Source: an uncultured Lachnospiraceae bacterium
GTDB taxonomy: Bacteria > Bacillota > Clostridia > Lachnospirales > Lachnospiraceae
Length of the DNA: 64,000 nt
Assembly (NCBI GenBank): GCA_944383545.1
Contig: CALWPY010000010.1
Location: 1 to 64,000 of the forward strand
Direction of reading: 5' to 3'
Positions 38,067 to 46,658 of this stretch are shown here, piece after piece (position 1 is the stretch's first letter; every line of letters begins with the position of its first letter). The position numbers and the translations under genes are program-made. The notes beneath the pieces were generated by a model that saw only the letters and a program-made list of their open reading frames with translations, was not told the origin of the DNA and searched no databases.

Positions 38067-38133
38067 AGTGTATATCTTATGTTGCAATTAACTTTTTATT
38101 AATCCTTAAGGCCACAGAGAGGAGGCATTAAAT

Positions 38134-39024
38134 ATGGAAATACGGGTACTCAGATACTTTCTGGCAGTTGCCAGAGAAGAAAATATAACAAAAGCAGCTG
38201 AACTTCTGCATTTAACACAGCCTACTCTGTCACGTCAGATTAAAGATTTGGAAGATGAATTGGGAAAGAAACTTCTTATAAGAAAAAGCCACAGGGTAAC
38301 TCTTACATCAGAAGGTATTTTATTTAGAAAAAGAGCGGAAGAAATTATTTCAATGGTTGACAAAACCGAAGCCGAATTTGCTTCAATGGAAGATACAATC
38401 AGCGGTGATATTTATATCGGAGGCGGCGAAACTCAGGCAATAAAGCATATTGCTGAAATTATAAATGACCTTCGCGAAAGCTATCCCGATATCCACTATC
38501 ACCTTCACAGTGGAAATGCGGAAGATGTAACCGAACGTCTGGATAAGGGACTTATAGATTTCGGAATCTTAATACAGCCTGCTGACATTTCAAAATATGA
38601 TTACTTAAATCTTCCTTCTAAAGATTCGTGGGGAGTAATTATGCGAAAAGACAGCGAACTTGCTAAAAAAGAATATATTGAAAAAGAAGACCTTCTAAAA
38701 GTGCCTTTAATCTGTTCCAGACAGGCTATTTTGCCACATCGCTCAGGAAACGAATTCTCCGACTGGTTTGGCAAAGAATTTGATAATCTGAACATTGTTA
38801 CAACCTTTAACCTCGTATATAACGCTGCCATTATGGTTGAAGCAGGAATAGGTTATGCAATCACAATCGATAAACTTGCAAACACCTCAGAGGACAGTGT
38901 GCTATGCTTTCGGCCATTAAAGCCTGCACTGGAATCGGGACTGAATATTGTATGGAAAAAGTATCAGGTTTTTTCTCCTGCGGCAGAGCTGTTTTTAAAC
39001 AGGCTTAAAGAGCGGTTTTCATAA
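38134..39024 (+). CDS. LysR-family transcriptional regulator
   Basis: 296 residues: winged HTH in the first 60 (MEIRVLRYFLAVAREENITK, LHLTQPTLSRQIKDLEDELG) and a periplasmic-binding-like effector domain after about 90. It is one of few plus-strand genes. Divergent from the hydrolase operon at 36714-37954, which it probably controls. GAGGAGG precedes the ATG. Confidence 0.92.
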   Translation: MEIRVLRYFLAVAREENITKAAELLHLTQPTLSRQIKDLEDELGKKLLIRKSHRVTLTSEGILFRKRAEEIISMVDKTEAEFASMEDTISGDIYIGGGETQAIKHIAEIINDLRESYPDIHYHLHSGNAEDVTERLDKGLIDFGILIQPADISKYDYLNLPSKDSWGVIMRKDSELAKKEYIEKEDLLKVPLICSRQAILPHRSGNEFSDWFGKEFDNLNIVTTFNLVYNAAIMVEAGIGYAITIDKLANTSEDSVLCFRPLKPALESGLNIVWKKYQVFSPAAELFLNRLKERFS

Positions 39025-39033
39025 AAATCCTCC

Positions 39034-39549
39034 TTATGCTAAGGACATACTCATTTCATGCCATTTTTCCCCGCCCCATGTAGAATTGGCAATACCTTCA
39101 TCAGTAAATCCCATCTTCTTATACATCTCTACCTTTTCATCAAGGCAGGTAAGAATAAGCTTGCTGCGTCCATTTTCTCTTTCTCTTATTGCATATTCGG
39201 AAACAAGTGCTCTGGCAAGCCCATGTCCGCGATACTCAGGTAATACATCCAAACCAAGCAACATAATATTTTTTCCATTCGGCACATGAAGTCCTGCGTC
39301 CGTAAAAAATTCATCTCTGAATTTTTCCTCATTGGTAGCAACGCCATTGAAAAAACCTGCCATTTTGCCTGCTTTCCTGTCAAACGCCACGAGAAATAAA
39401 TCCGGTGCAATTTTTATTCTGTCTTTCATACTCTTTTCAGAGCAGGCTTCATTTGGCGGAAAACAGATTTTTTCAATTTCTACCGCCTGAGATGCCTCGC
39501 TTTCATAAATATTTCTGAATTCAAAAAATTCTTTTAAATCATTATTCAT
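39034..39549 (-). CDS. GNAT-family N-acetyltransferase
   Basis: About 171 residues with the CoA loop LPEYRGHGLARALVSEYA and C-terminal MYKKMGFTDEG. ATG at 39549 with a GAGGTA ribosome site is used; it overlaps the end of the HAD pseudogene by a few bases. Substrate unknown. Confidence 0.85.
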   Translation of the reverse strand: MNNDLKEFFEFRNIYESEASQAVEIEKICFPPNEACSEKSMKDRIKIAPDLFLVAFDRKAGKMAGFFNGVATNEEKFRDEFFTDAGLHVPNGKNIMLLGLDVLPEYRGHGLARALVSEYAIRERENGRSKLILTCLDEKVEMYKKMGFTDEGIANSTWGGEKWHEMSMSLA

Positions 39550-40415
39550 AAAAATATACCTCAATTACTTTCCTAACCCCATCCTCATCATTTGAGTCGG
39601 TTATATAATTTGCGATTTTTTTAACCTCTTCTTTAGCATTTCCCATTGCAACGCCGAGCCCTGCATATTCTATCATGCTTAAATCATTTATTTCGTCTCC
39701 TATTGCAATGGTTTCTTCCTGCTTAATTCCGTAATATTCTCCGATTTTTTTTATGGCTTCAGCCTTTGAAACATTTTTATTAAAGAGTTCCAGAAATACA
39801 GGCTGTGATTTACATAATGTTACCTCAGAAAACATGTCCTCTGAAAGTTCGCCTAATATCTCATCTATTCTTTCATGCTCGTCATACCAGAGAATCTTAG
39901 TAATACCCTGCTCTAACAATTTATTATAATCTGCCGGAAGCGGCTCCACTCCTGAAATCTTTTTATATTCATGTATTCTGTCATTCATTTTGTTTCCATA
40001 TAGCTGATTATTTGACCATGTCGCCTGCCGGCTCCATGTGTTTTTCGCATTATGCCGTCTTGCGCAAGCGCAATCCGTCGCAATGCTCATTATACCATAT
40101 GCACATGGTTACATCATATTTTTCACCTAATTCTAAGATTTTTTCAGAATCCTCCCTGATAAGTCCACGTTCAAATAAGACTTCGTGAGTTTCCACATCT
40201 ATGACTACGGCTCCGTTATAGGTTACTACCGGTCCTTTTAACTGAAGCAGAGAATTATATTTCTCCACTCCCTGAACAGGTCTGCCCGTTGCAACCGTAA
40301 ATATAACCCCTTCGTCAACTATCTTCCTTATTGAGGATAATGTCCCATCTGTAATTAATCCTTTGCTGTTTAGCAATGTACCGTCCATATCTGAGGCTAT
40401 TAATTTATACTTCAT
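39542..40415 (-). pseudogene. Cof-type HAD phosphatase gene split by a 79-bp insertion
   Basis: The N-terminal half reads LIASDMDGTLLNSKG and VATGRPVQGVEKYNSLLQLK up to VTMCIWYNEH; the C-terminal half resumes NNQLYGNKMNDRI and contains AIGDEINDLSMIEYAGLGVAMGN. These are motifs I to IV of the Cof/YidA sugar-phosphate phosphatases. A 79-bp hairpin element (40016-40094), 79 not being a multiple of three, breaks the frame between them. Removing it restores CIW-SNNQLY in one frame. Confidence 0.85.
40016..40094 (-). mobile_element. 79-bp hairpin element inserted in HAD gene
   Basis: It is flanked by a 4-bp direct repeat (ATGG on the minus strand). It begins TATAATGAGCATTGCG, forms a hairpin GCATT...TTGCGC-TT-GCGCAA...AATGC with an internal loop containing GACGGCAT, and ends GAGCCGGCAGGCGACATGG. 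Related pieces occur at 27571-27606 and 42571-42617. No coding capacity, so it would need a transposase in trans. Confidence 0.75.
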
Positions 40416-40518
40416 AGTCAATTTTTCATGCATCACTGTCTCTTGCCTTAAATAACTTTTTATATTTTTTAGCATTAAGCCGTCAATTTATATATAGCAA
40501 ATAGCTTTATGACATGTC

Positions 40519-40550
40519 AATAACAGGCGGGACAAATCCCACCTGTTATT
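40519..40550. terminator. Terminator
   Basis: AATAACAGGCGGGA and TCCCACCTGTTATT form a 14-bp stem with one wobble and a 4-nt loop, between the acyltransferase gene end and the HAD pseudogene. Confidence 0.75.
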
Positions 40551-40559
40551 TTATTTACA

Positions 40560-41906
40560 TTATCCTCTTTTTATAATTGAATCTCCGGGTGTAGTAAAGG
40601 AAATTGCCCCGCTAACCTTATACTCAACACTGAGCTTTTGCAGCTCTTTACAAAATGCGTCTACATATTTGTCTGACGGAAAATTCTGTTTAAAATCAAA
40701 TATGAAAGAATCTCCACATGCAATCATGTTGATTCCCAGTCCTATTGTACCTGAATTATAGAGGTGAATTTCGGAAACATACTTTTCATTTTCTCCCAGT
40801 TTAAACTGTCCCAGATAGCTTATGATATAGGTGTTTAAAAGCATCCCCTCATAGAATGTCATGATTTTTTGTTTTTCCTCATAGGATTCCAGAGTATCCA
40901 GCTTGTCAGACAGTCCCATCATGGCGTTTGCCTCTTTACGGCAATAATCACGGTCACGCTGTGCCTTTAATATTTCCCTGTATTCACCCGCCTGCTCAGC
41001 AAGACTTTTTTGGGAAAATTCTCTACTATAAGGTAAAATCATGCTTTTTACGCAGTTTTTGAAAGTGTTGGGACAATCAAGTGCCTCACGCATATCGGCA
41101 GCAACATTAGCGTTAATAGATTTATCATAATCAGGATATAATTCCGCTATACCATGACTCATAAGTAAAGAGAGTAAAATTACCGGGGTAGCATTATTCT
41201 CTTTACATATCCGCATAAACTGACTGTGGGAAACTTTTACCTCATATCGATAATTAACCTTTTCTTCTACTGCAACATTTTCCGGAATTGCAAATGCATC
41301 ACGTGATAAGCTGATAAATTCCTTATCTTTGTTAAACTCATATTCATGCATAAACGGGTCAACGGTTTCTCCCGGAAGTAGCGGCTCATCCGCGAGACGT
41401 ACTCCATCCGGCGGATTCTTAGTTCCATACTGCAGATTGCAGTAATAATAAATGATAGTTTCCACAAACGGCATAATGCCCCTGCCGTCACAAAGTGCAT
41501 GGTGAAAGGAAACAAAAACGGAATAATCATAATAGGTAATGTCAATCAAATGATATCCGCATTTGATATGCCCCAGTTGGGCAAGCTTTTGTGTACGTCT
41601 GGCAACCATTGACTGTTCATTTTGAACAATATAAAAGTCACCGCCCTTCTCAATTAACTTTGTATTAAAATAAGGAAAACGCTTTTCCGTCAAAAGCAAT
41701 GCCTGATTCAAAAATGAGCCAGATACTTTTTTCTTAAACCTTACCTCGATTACTTCGCTTTCCATTCCATATTTCTTGTAAAGATAACTCTGCCCCGAGC
41801 GAATCTTCTCATTTTTACTGTCGGACGTAGAGCCTGAATGATTAATCAAATAATCTTTTTCACTTTCCTTCATTTTATCATAAATATCATGGAATATATT
41901 TCCCAT
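40560..41906 (-). CDS. Condensation-domain-like acyltransferase
   Basis: A 448-residue protein of the CoA-dependent acyltransferase (condensation/wax-ester synthase/alcohol acetyltransferase) fold. The catalytic HxxxD-type motif is SFHHALCDGRG (about residues 134-144), followed by NANVAADMREALD and YISYLGQFKLG-type segments. Stand-alone members can acylate alcohols, amines or sugars. No NRPS genes are nearby. Substrate unknown. Confidence 0.7.
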   Translation of the reverse strand: MGNIFHDIYDKMKESEKDYLINHSGSTSDSKNEKIRSGQSYLYKKYGMESEVIEVRFKKKVSGSFLNQALLLTEKRFPYFNTKLIEKGGDFYIVQNEQSMVARRTQKLAQLGHIKCGYHLIDITYYDYSVFVSFHHALCDGRGIMPFVETIIYYYCNLQYGTKNPPDGVRLADEPLLPGETVDPFMHEYEFNKDKEFISLSRDAFAIPENVAVEEKVNYRYEVKVSHSQFMRICKENNATPVILLSLLMSHGIAELYPDYDKSINANVAADMREALDCPNTFKNCVKSMILPYSREFSQKSLAEQAGEYREILKAQRDRDYCRKEANAMMGLSDKLDTLESYEEKQKIMTFYEGMLLNTYIISYLGQFKLGENEKYVSEIHLYNSGTIGLGINMIACGDSFIFDFKQNFPSDKYVDAFCKELQKLSVEYKVSGAISFTTPGDSIIKRG

Positions 41907-42228
41907 ATATAAATCACCTCATTTCAAAGTTATTATACCGTGCAGTTGTTTTTGAAAGTTTAGCATAATGTTTCTAAAATATTAATTTTAAATACTCTAC
42001 ATACCTTTTAGTTGCGCGCGCTACTATATATGTGATATACTGTGTTTCGATTTATCTCCGCAGGACATTTTTCAGTATGAGCAGACATTGGTTAAATGAT
42101 GGAAAACATAGTATTCTTATGAATATAAAAAAATTTCTGAGGCATTTCGGCTTCCATTATCCTACTTTGTATAACTTTGAACGATGCACTGGCAAACCAT
42201 GCCACAAATGTTATTATTGTATTATGTT
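41907..42228. other. Gene-free stretch
   Basis: No supported gene. A plus-strand frame (42032-42310) is open, but it runs into the 53-bp repeat and lacks a convincing ribosome site. No clear RNA gene seen. Confidence 0.4.
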
Positions 42229-42281
42229 ATCACCAACCCGAAGGGTTGATGATGACGCGCGGAGCCACGCGAAGCGTTTTT
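42229..42281. repeat. 53-bp interspersed hairpin repeat, copy 2
   Basis: It matches 17935-17987 at 51 of 53 positions. The first stem is CAACCC-GAA-GGGTTG against CAATCC-GAA-GGATTG in copy 1, a base-pair-preserving change. It ends in GCGTTTTT, like a terminator on the plus strand. Confidence 0.8.
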
Positions 42282-42372
42282 ATGCGATGCGCTCACTTTA
42301 TTCATGGTAACACTATATTTAAACAAACCCAGTTACCTCATATATCATAATCTTATGAAATGGAGAGTTGTA

Positions 42373-42546
42373 ATGAAAGAATTAAAATCAAAAATAAGTC
42401 TGACTCTTGATACCTCAATAATAGAAAGAATACGTGTACTTTCAGAAGAAGATGACCGTTCACTTTCACAGTATGTAAATCTTATATTACGTGATTACCT
42501 GAGAAAGCTTGACGGCAAGGAGAATTCAGACATACAAGGTAAATAA
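42373..42546 (+). CDS. Ribbon-helix-helix DNA-binding protein
   Basis: 57 residues, MKELKSKISLTLDTSIIERI, then LSEEDDRSLSQYVNLILRDYL, a CopG/Arc-type ribbon-helix-helix. ATG at 42373 has GGAGAG five bases upstream; the frame is open further up but without a site. It precedes a hypothetical gene at 42665 and may be a small autoregulator or an antitoxin-like protein. Confidence 0.7.
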   Translation: MKELKSKISLTLDTSIIERIRVLSEEDDRSLSQYVNLILRDYLRKLDGKENSDIQGK

Positions 42547-42570
42547 GCATATATAAAATTAATTTGTGCT

Positions 42571-42617
42571 TTGTGGCAGATTGTGCCTGCACAAGACGGC
42601 ATAAAGCAAATATATTC
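42571..42617. repeat. Hairpin element with conserved GACGGCAT loop
   Basis: TGCTTT...TTGTGC-CT-GCACAA...AAAGCA folds as an imperfect hairpin whose right internal strand is GACGGCAT, exactly as in the 79-bp element at 40016, while both stems have changed in a paired way. Confidence 0.6.
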
Positions 42618-42664
42618 ATCGATACGATAGTCGAAATGGCAAAATATGCGGAGGTATAAATCAC

Positions 42665-43081
42665 ATGACGAAGTTGACACAACAAAACGCCGAGAATATT
42701 TTCAGAGACATGCTGATAGATGGTGAATACACTCTTTACCCTGTTTACTGCGGATTTCAGAAAACAGGATTCTTTGCCCGTCCGGGCAGAATGCAAATAG
42801 GTTATGCTGCATGCACCAATTTCGGAAGACTCTTTATGGCAAATTTGGGTTACGGCCTAGGAAGCTGTAACAGAAGCTGTTTTTTGGTTTCCTCGGCAAA
42901 ACAACTGAGCCTGCGCAAAAATCTTTTTGGACAAACCATTGTGGAAGCTGTTTTTCCCACAAACGGGAAAGACTTCAAGGTTAAAATGCAGATAGCATCA
43001 AAGGTATATGGTTGCGATTTTCCAAATCAACCACAGTATTCAGAAAAGCTGCTGGCTGTCTTACGGCAGTATGAGAGATGA
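42665..43081 (+). CDS. Hypothetical protein, possible PH-like domain
   Basis: 138 residues, LTQQNAENIFRDMLIDGEYT, YPVYCGFQKTGFF, IGYAACTNFGRLFMANLGYG. The pattern of short strands with a tested-looking YTLYPVYCG/TNFGRL repeat resembles bacterial PH-type domains, but this is a weak inference. GGAGG lies before the ATG. It follows the RHH gene on the same strand. Confidence 0.55.
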   Translation: MTKLTQQNAENIFRDMLIDGEYTLYPVYCGFQKTGFFARPGRMQIGYAACTNFGRLFMANLGYGLGSCNRSCFLVSSAKQLSLRKNLFGQTIVEAVFPTNGKDFKVKMQIASKVYGCDFPNQPQYSEKLLAVLRQYER

Positions 43082-43197
43082 CATTTTCTGGTAACCCAGT
43101 CAGCCTGTTTAGTTCCTCTTCTCCTTAGTTATATACGGATTTAACCAGCTCACTAAATTCTTTTCTTTCCGCTTTCCGTATCATATATGGCTGCAAT

Positions 43198-43470
43198 CGG
43201 ACAGGTAATGGTATAATAATCACGCAAAGCGTGATTGGAGCCGTTTCACGGCTCTGCATCGACTTTAGTCGATGCTTATACTATTCGCAACTATCGTTGC
43301 TCATACCATACCTCAGGAAGTAAATGCCGCCTGCGGCGTCGCTTACTTCCCTTACAGGCATGGTATAATGTACGCGAACATAATGAGCCAAGCGGCTGCG
43401 CAGCAGACATTTGACGAATGTGCGCGAACCATGATGTAGCGTAGCGAAATCATGGTATAATGAAACTTTG
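43198..43470. repeat. Cluster of palindromic elements with TGGTATAATG ends
   Basis: At least seven hairpins are packed here: ATCACGC-AAA-GCGTGAT, AGCCGT-TTC-ACGGCT, GCATCGAC-TTTA-GTCGATGC, GCAAC-TATC-GTTGC, GGAAGTAA...TTACTTCC enclosing GCCGC-CT-GCGGC, GCGCA...TGCGC enclosing CATT/AATG, and CATGAT...ATCATG. The motif TGGTATAAT (an extended -10 sequence) occurs three times, and ATACCA closes the first block, giving inverted ends. No coding. Confidence 0.75.
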
Positions 43471-43481
43471 AAAGCTGATAT

Positions 43482-43511
43482 AAGGCAGGATGCGTATATA
43501 CACCCTGCCTT
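43482..43511. terminator. Terminator after the ArsC/Spx-family gene
   Basis: AAGGCAGG and CCTGCCTT form an 8-bp stem with a 14-nt loop between the 43.2-kb repeat cluster and the gene's stop. Confidence 0.5.
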
Positions 43512-43543
43512 ATTGCTTGTCATATTTTCTTCAGAAGCTTTTC

Positions 43544-43894
43544 TTACTGCAACTTATCCGCCCACTCGGCTTCTTTAAAACCGGTAAGTACTGTTTCCCC
43601 ATTTACAATAAGTGGACGTTTTACAAGCATTCCATTTGTTGCGAGGAGTTTCAGCTGTTCATCCTCGCTCATTTCAGGGAGCTTGTCCTTCAGCTTCATT
43701 TCCTTGTAAAGCATACCGCTGGTATTAAAGAATTTCTTTAATGGAAGTCCGCTTTTCTCATACCATTCTTTTAATTCTTCATAAGAAGGATTATCCTCCA
43801 CTATATGACGGTCCGTGTACTGTAGTCTGTTTTCGTCCAGCCATTTTTTTGCTTTCTGGCAGGTTGAACATTTTGGATATTCTATAAATAGCAT
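43544..43894 (-). CDS. ArsC/Spx-family protein
   Basis: 116 residues, MLFIEYPKCSTCQKAKKWLD with a CxxC at residues 9-12, and MLVKRPLIVNGETVLTGF near the end, the conserved Arg region of the thioredoxin-fold ArsC/Spx/YffB family. It resembles the stand-alone reductase-like members rather than Spx itself. Physiological role uncertain. Confidence 0.88.
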   Translation of the reverse strand: MLFIEYPKCSTCQKAKKWLDENRLQYTDRHIVEDNPSYEELKEWYEKSGLPLKKFFNTSGMLYKEMKLKDKLPEMSEDEQLKLLATNGMLVKRPLIVNGETVLTGFKEAEWADKLQ

Positions 43895-44002
43895 TATTTT
43901 ACCTTCTTTCCGTAGTTTTTATTAATAATATCAAATACTTTATGAAGATACAATATAATCATAAATTGCCTGATATATAAATATTTGAAAGTGGACAAAA
44001 TG

Positions 44003-44317
44003 TTATAATTTAGCAAAATATTCACGAACTGATTTATTTGCCATAAGCAGACAGGCGCACAATATATCAATTACCGCCTCTGTCAAGTATATTATCTGAA
44101 TATGAGTTATATTGTGCCAAAAGTTTTTTCCAGCTGCAAAAACCAGTACAATAGCTACAATATAGTTGCTGTATGGAACTTTCAAATTAAATAAATACAT
44201 AATAATTACGCAAAAAAATAAGCCCAGTACATTCCACAGGTTAAATTCTAATGCAATATTCAGAATACTTTTTATAACAATCCATAACCCAATAATCTTA
44301 ACTATTGTTTTACCCAT
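44003..44317 (-). CDS. Small membrane protein
   Basis: 104 residues with three or four hydrophobic helices (IIGLWIVIKSILNIAL, VLGLFFCVIIMYLF, YIVAIVLVFAAG, AVIDILCACLLMA). GAAGGTGAG before ATG. No family recognised. Confidence 0.6.
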   Translation of the reverse strand: MGKTIVKIIGLWIVIKSILNIALEFNLWNVLGLFFCVIIMYLFNLKVPYSNYIVAIVLVFAAGKNFWHNITHIQIIYLTEAVIDILCACLLMANKSVREYFAKL

Positions 44318-44357
44318 TTTCTCACCTTCACTATGCTATCATAAAGTCTCCAACAAA

Positions 44358-44984
44358 CTATTCTCTAATAACAGTCACGGGATTACCCTTGTACAACACT
44401 ACAACACAATATCCCCTTTTTTTTGCAAAACTAAATATAAATTCCGGAAGTGTATCTTTTACCACCATAGGATTTCCATCAGAATCCTTAAGTCCGATTA
44501 ATGCTTCATATAAAGTAACTCCTTTAAATGCTCCTCTGTTTGGCACATATATCTCTTTATATTTGAGTATACAACCTTTAGTTTTTTGAAAATTATTTAA
44601 ATCCTTAAATACCTTATTTTTCTTCGCACTTCTGCTTATACATATGACACTAAGCAAAATAACCACGAAAAAAACAAGTATGATATATAATTCCGTCACC
44701 TCTTCTTTTCTCGATATATTAACCAGACCTAAAACTGCAAAAATATCAAGGACCACCGTAAATGCTGGAATTGCAATGCTATTTCTAAGTCTGCCACGCA
44801 CACGTTTTATATCCTCTTCGTTTATATTCTTATGAACAAAATCCTGAATCAAATCAATTTCTGTAGTATAAGGCTTAGAATCCCGCGTCTTTAGCTTTGG
44901 AACAGCCTTCATAAACAGAGCAAAAAAAGTAAGCGGAACTAACATAATAAGTATAAATATACTTAATATAATGAAAGATTCCAT
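44358..44984 (-). CDS. Hypothetical membrane protein
   Basis: 208 residues with an N-terminal helix (FIILSIFILIMLVPLTFFAL), two more in the middle (IPAFTVVLDIFAVLGLV and LYIILVFFVVILLSVICI) and a soluble C-terminal domain (VPNRGAFKGVTLYEALIGLK, GYCVVVLYKGNPVTV). GAGGATA precedes the ATG. Function unknown. Confidence 0.6.
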   Translation of the reverse strand: MESFIILSIFILIMLVPLTFFALFMKAVPKLKTRDSKPYTTEIDLIQDFVHKNINEEDIKRVRGRLRNSIAIPAFTVVLDIFAVLGLVNISRKEEVTELYIILVFFVVILLSVICISRSAKKNKVFKDLNNFQKTKGCILKYKEIYVPNRGAFKGVTLYEALIGLKDSDGNPMVVKDTLPEFIFSFAKKRGYCVVVLYKGNPVTVIRE

Positions 44985-45130
44985 ATATTATCCTCATTTC
45001 TTTAATATAATTTATGTATATTATAGTCATCCTAACATGCCAACGTATTTTTGTAAATAGACAGCATAAAAATACTTTCATCATCAACAATCAAAATATA
45101 TCCTATGTTTTTTATTTCCTTAAGTATTCA

Positions 45131-45349
45131 CTAATACACCTTCCCAATTTCCTCATCTATTCCATACATCCTCTTAAATTCCCTAATATCTGCCTCGCTT
45201 CTTATCAGCATGACCTCCTCGATTTTTCCGGTATGTATGTCTTTAAAGCCTGCAACCTGCTCCCCTGTGCATATGCTTGTCTTTATCACAGGCTTTTTGT
45301 TTAGCTTATCATATGTCAGAGTTGTGTTTTTCTTCTTAAACAATCCCAT
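45131..45349 (-). CDS. Small conserved hypothetical protein
   Basis: 72 residues, MGLFKKKNTTLTYDKLNKKP, SICTGEQVAGFKDIHTGKIE, FKRMYGIDEEIGKVY. Short proteins of this pattern are widespread in Clostridia. AAGGAG precedes the ATG. No function known. Confidence 0.7.
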   Translation of the reverse strand: MGLFKKKNTTLTYDKLNKKPVIKTSICTGEQVAGFKDIHTGKIEEVMLIRSEADIREFKRMYGIDEEIGKVY

Positions 45350-45535
45350 ATTATACTCCTTTTAATCCAGTACCATCTAATCTGTTCGTGATAGACTGTA
45401 CACGACCTTACAATGGCACGAGAGGACAGGAAGTACGTCTTTATTGTACAATGCCTGCCTAATGTTTAGGAAACATATCTACCATAAATTTTAAAATTAA
45501 CGGTTAATTCCTTACTTTCAGATAAAATTTACCCC

Positions 45536-46291
45536 TTACCTATTTTGTAAAAAATCGTTCACAACCTTTATCCATTTCTGCGGCTGGTAAATTACCTTGT
45601 AGCAGTGTACATCACCTTTAAAACAAACAACCTCAGTATCAGGATAATGTCTTTTCATAAGCTTAGCCGACCTCTTTGAAAGCAGCTCATTTCCCTTTGT
45701 TCCATGAATAAAGAGAATTCTGCTTTTATTATTAACACCTTCAATCTTTCCTCCTGCAAAAACTGAATTCACAATATTTTCTATGGATTTATCCGACATT
45801 AAATCTGCTATTTTCAAGTAACTTTCCAGATATTTCTCGGGCAGAAAATATTTCTTATAATTTTCAATAACCTTAGCATCTCTGAGTTTAGATTTATGTA
45901 TTATATCCTTATAATTTTTTATCATAATATTTACTGCAAATTTCGGACACTTAACCAAAGGTGCTCCGTCCATTACGAGATTGGAAATCTTTATCTTCCC
46001 ACTCTTCCATATTTCATGAACAATTTTCCCTCCAAGGGATATACCGCATAAAACATCTATATTATCAATGTTTTTCTCTTTTAAATGCTGAACAATTTCG
46101 TCTGATTCTGCCTTTACAGAAACAAATTCACTTTCCATCTCCATGGTATGTGCATTGAGGGCTATTGCATAAACATTATAATTTTCTTTAAAGACATTTA
46201 TACATGGCATCCATATGTACCATGGTGTAAGTAATCCGTGGACTAAAACCATAATAGGTTTGTTCCCGTCAGTAAACTCATATATAAGCAT
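45536..46291 (-). CDS. Alpha/beta hydrolase
   Basis: 251 residues with the oxyanion region VLVHGLLTPWYIW, nucleophile Ser in LCGISLGGKIVHEI (about 85-98), and a late His in GDVHCYKVIYQP. RILFIHGTKGNE gives the acid-bearing strand. Probably an esterase or lipase-like enzyme; substrate unknown. GGGGG precedes the ATG. Confidence 0.83.
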   Translation of the reverse strand: MLIYEFTDGNKPIMVLVHGLLTPWYIWMPCINVFKENYNVYAIALNAHTMEMESEFVSVKAESDEIVQHLKEKNIDNIDVLCGISLGGKIVHEIWKSGKIKISNLVMDGAPLVKCPKFAVNIMIKNYKDIIHKSKLRDAKVIENYKKYFLPEKYLESYLKIADLMSDKSIENIVNSVFAGGKIEGVNNKSRILFIHGTKGNELLSKRSAKLMKRHYPDTEVVCFKGDVHCYKVIYQPQKWIKVVNDFLQNR

Positions 46292-46580
46292 AATCGCATT
46301 CCCCCTTCTATAATCAATCTTTTAATTTCTCTGTTGCGGGTTAAAATCCTAATCTGTACATTTGCAGATGATTCGTTTTGTCTTCCACCTATTCGACGTC
46401 CATAGTCAGCGTATTTATATTTTCTTCCTCAAAGAATATGGCAGCAGATACTTGTATTCTTTTTGTTAGATTAATCTTTGCCCGCGATTACACACTCCTT
46501 TTTGTGTTCCTATTATAGTGTATAATATAATAAAGTGGTGTCAATTCTAAAAAAGCAAAAATATCGTATTTTTCGGATAC
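46292..46580 (-). other. Gene-free stretch with promoter-like sequence
   Basis: On the minus strand TTGACA (46539-46544) and TACACT 16 bp on, then AAGGAG and a 23-codon coding-like run (KRIQVSAAIFFEEENINTLT) ending in TAG. It may be a remnant of a lost gene upstream of the hydrolase. Confidence 0.3.
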
Positions 46581-46611
46581 AAAAAACGACGATACCTCCC
46601 CGATACCGCCG
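46581..46611 (-). terminator. Terminator after DUF4097 gene
   Basis: On the minus strand ACGGCGGTATC and GGTATCGTCGT pair over 11 bp with G-U wobbles, a five-base loop, then a run of six T. Confidence 0.65.
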
Positions 46612-46658
46612 TTTATTAATTTTCTCCAACCGCAAAACAACGGTTTTCAAAAATAAAA

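Noticed and set aside
42032-42310. A plus-strand frame containing RRVDDDARSHAKRF
   Set aside because: The same peptide appears in a frame at 17.9 kb only because the 53-bp repeat is shared; it is a repeat translation.
43281-43523. An 80-codon minus-strand frame in the palindrome cluster
   Set aside because: It runs through nested hairpins, has no ribosome site and shows no protein-like composition.
45361-45535. An rRNA or tRNA fragment (TCCTGTCCTCTCGTGCC on the minus strand)
   Set aside because: The resemblance to 23S rRNA is short and does not extend; no cloverleaf could be drawn.
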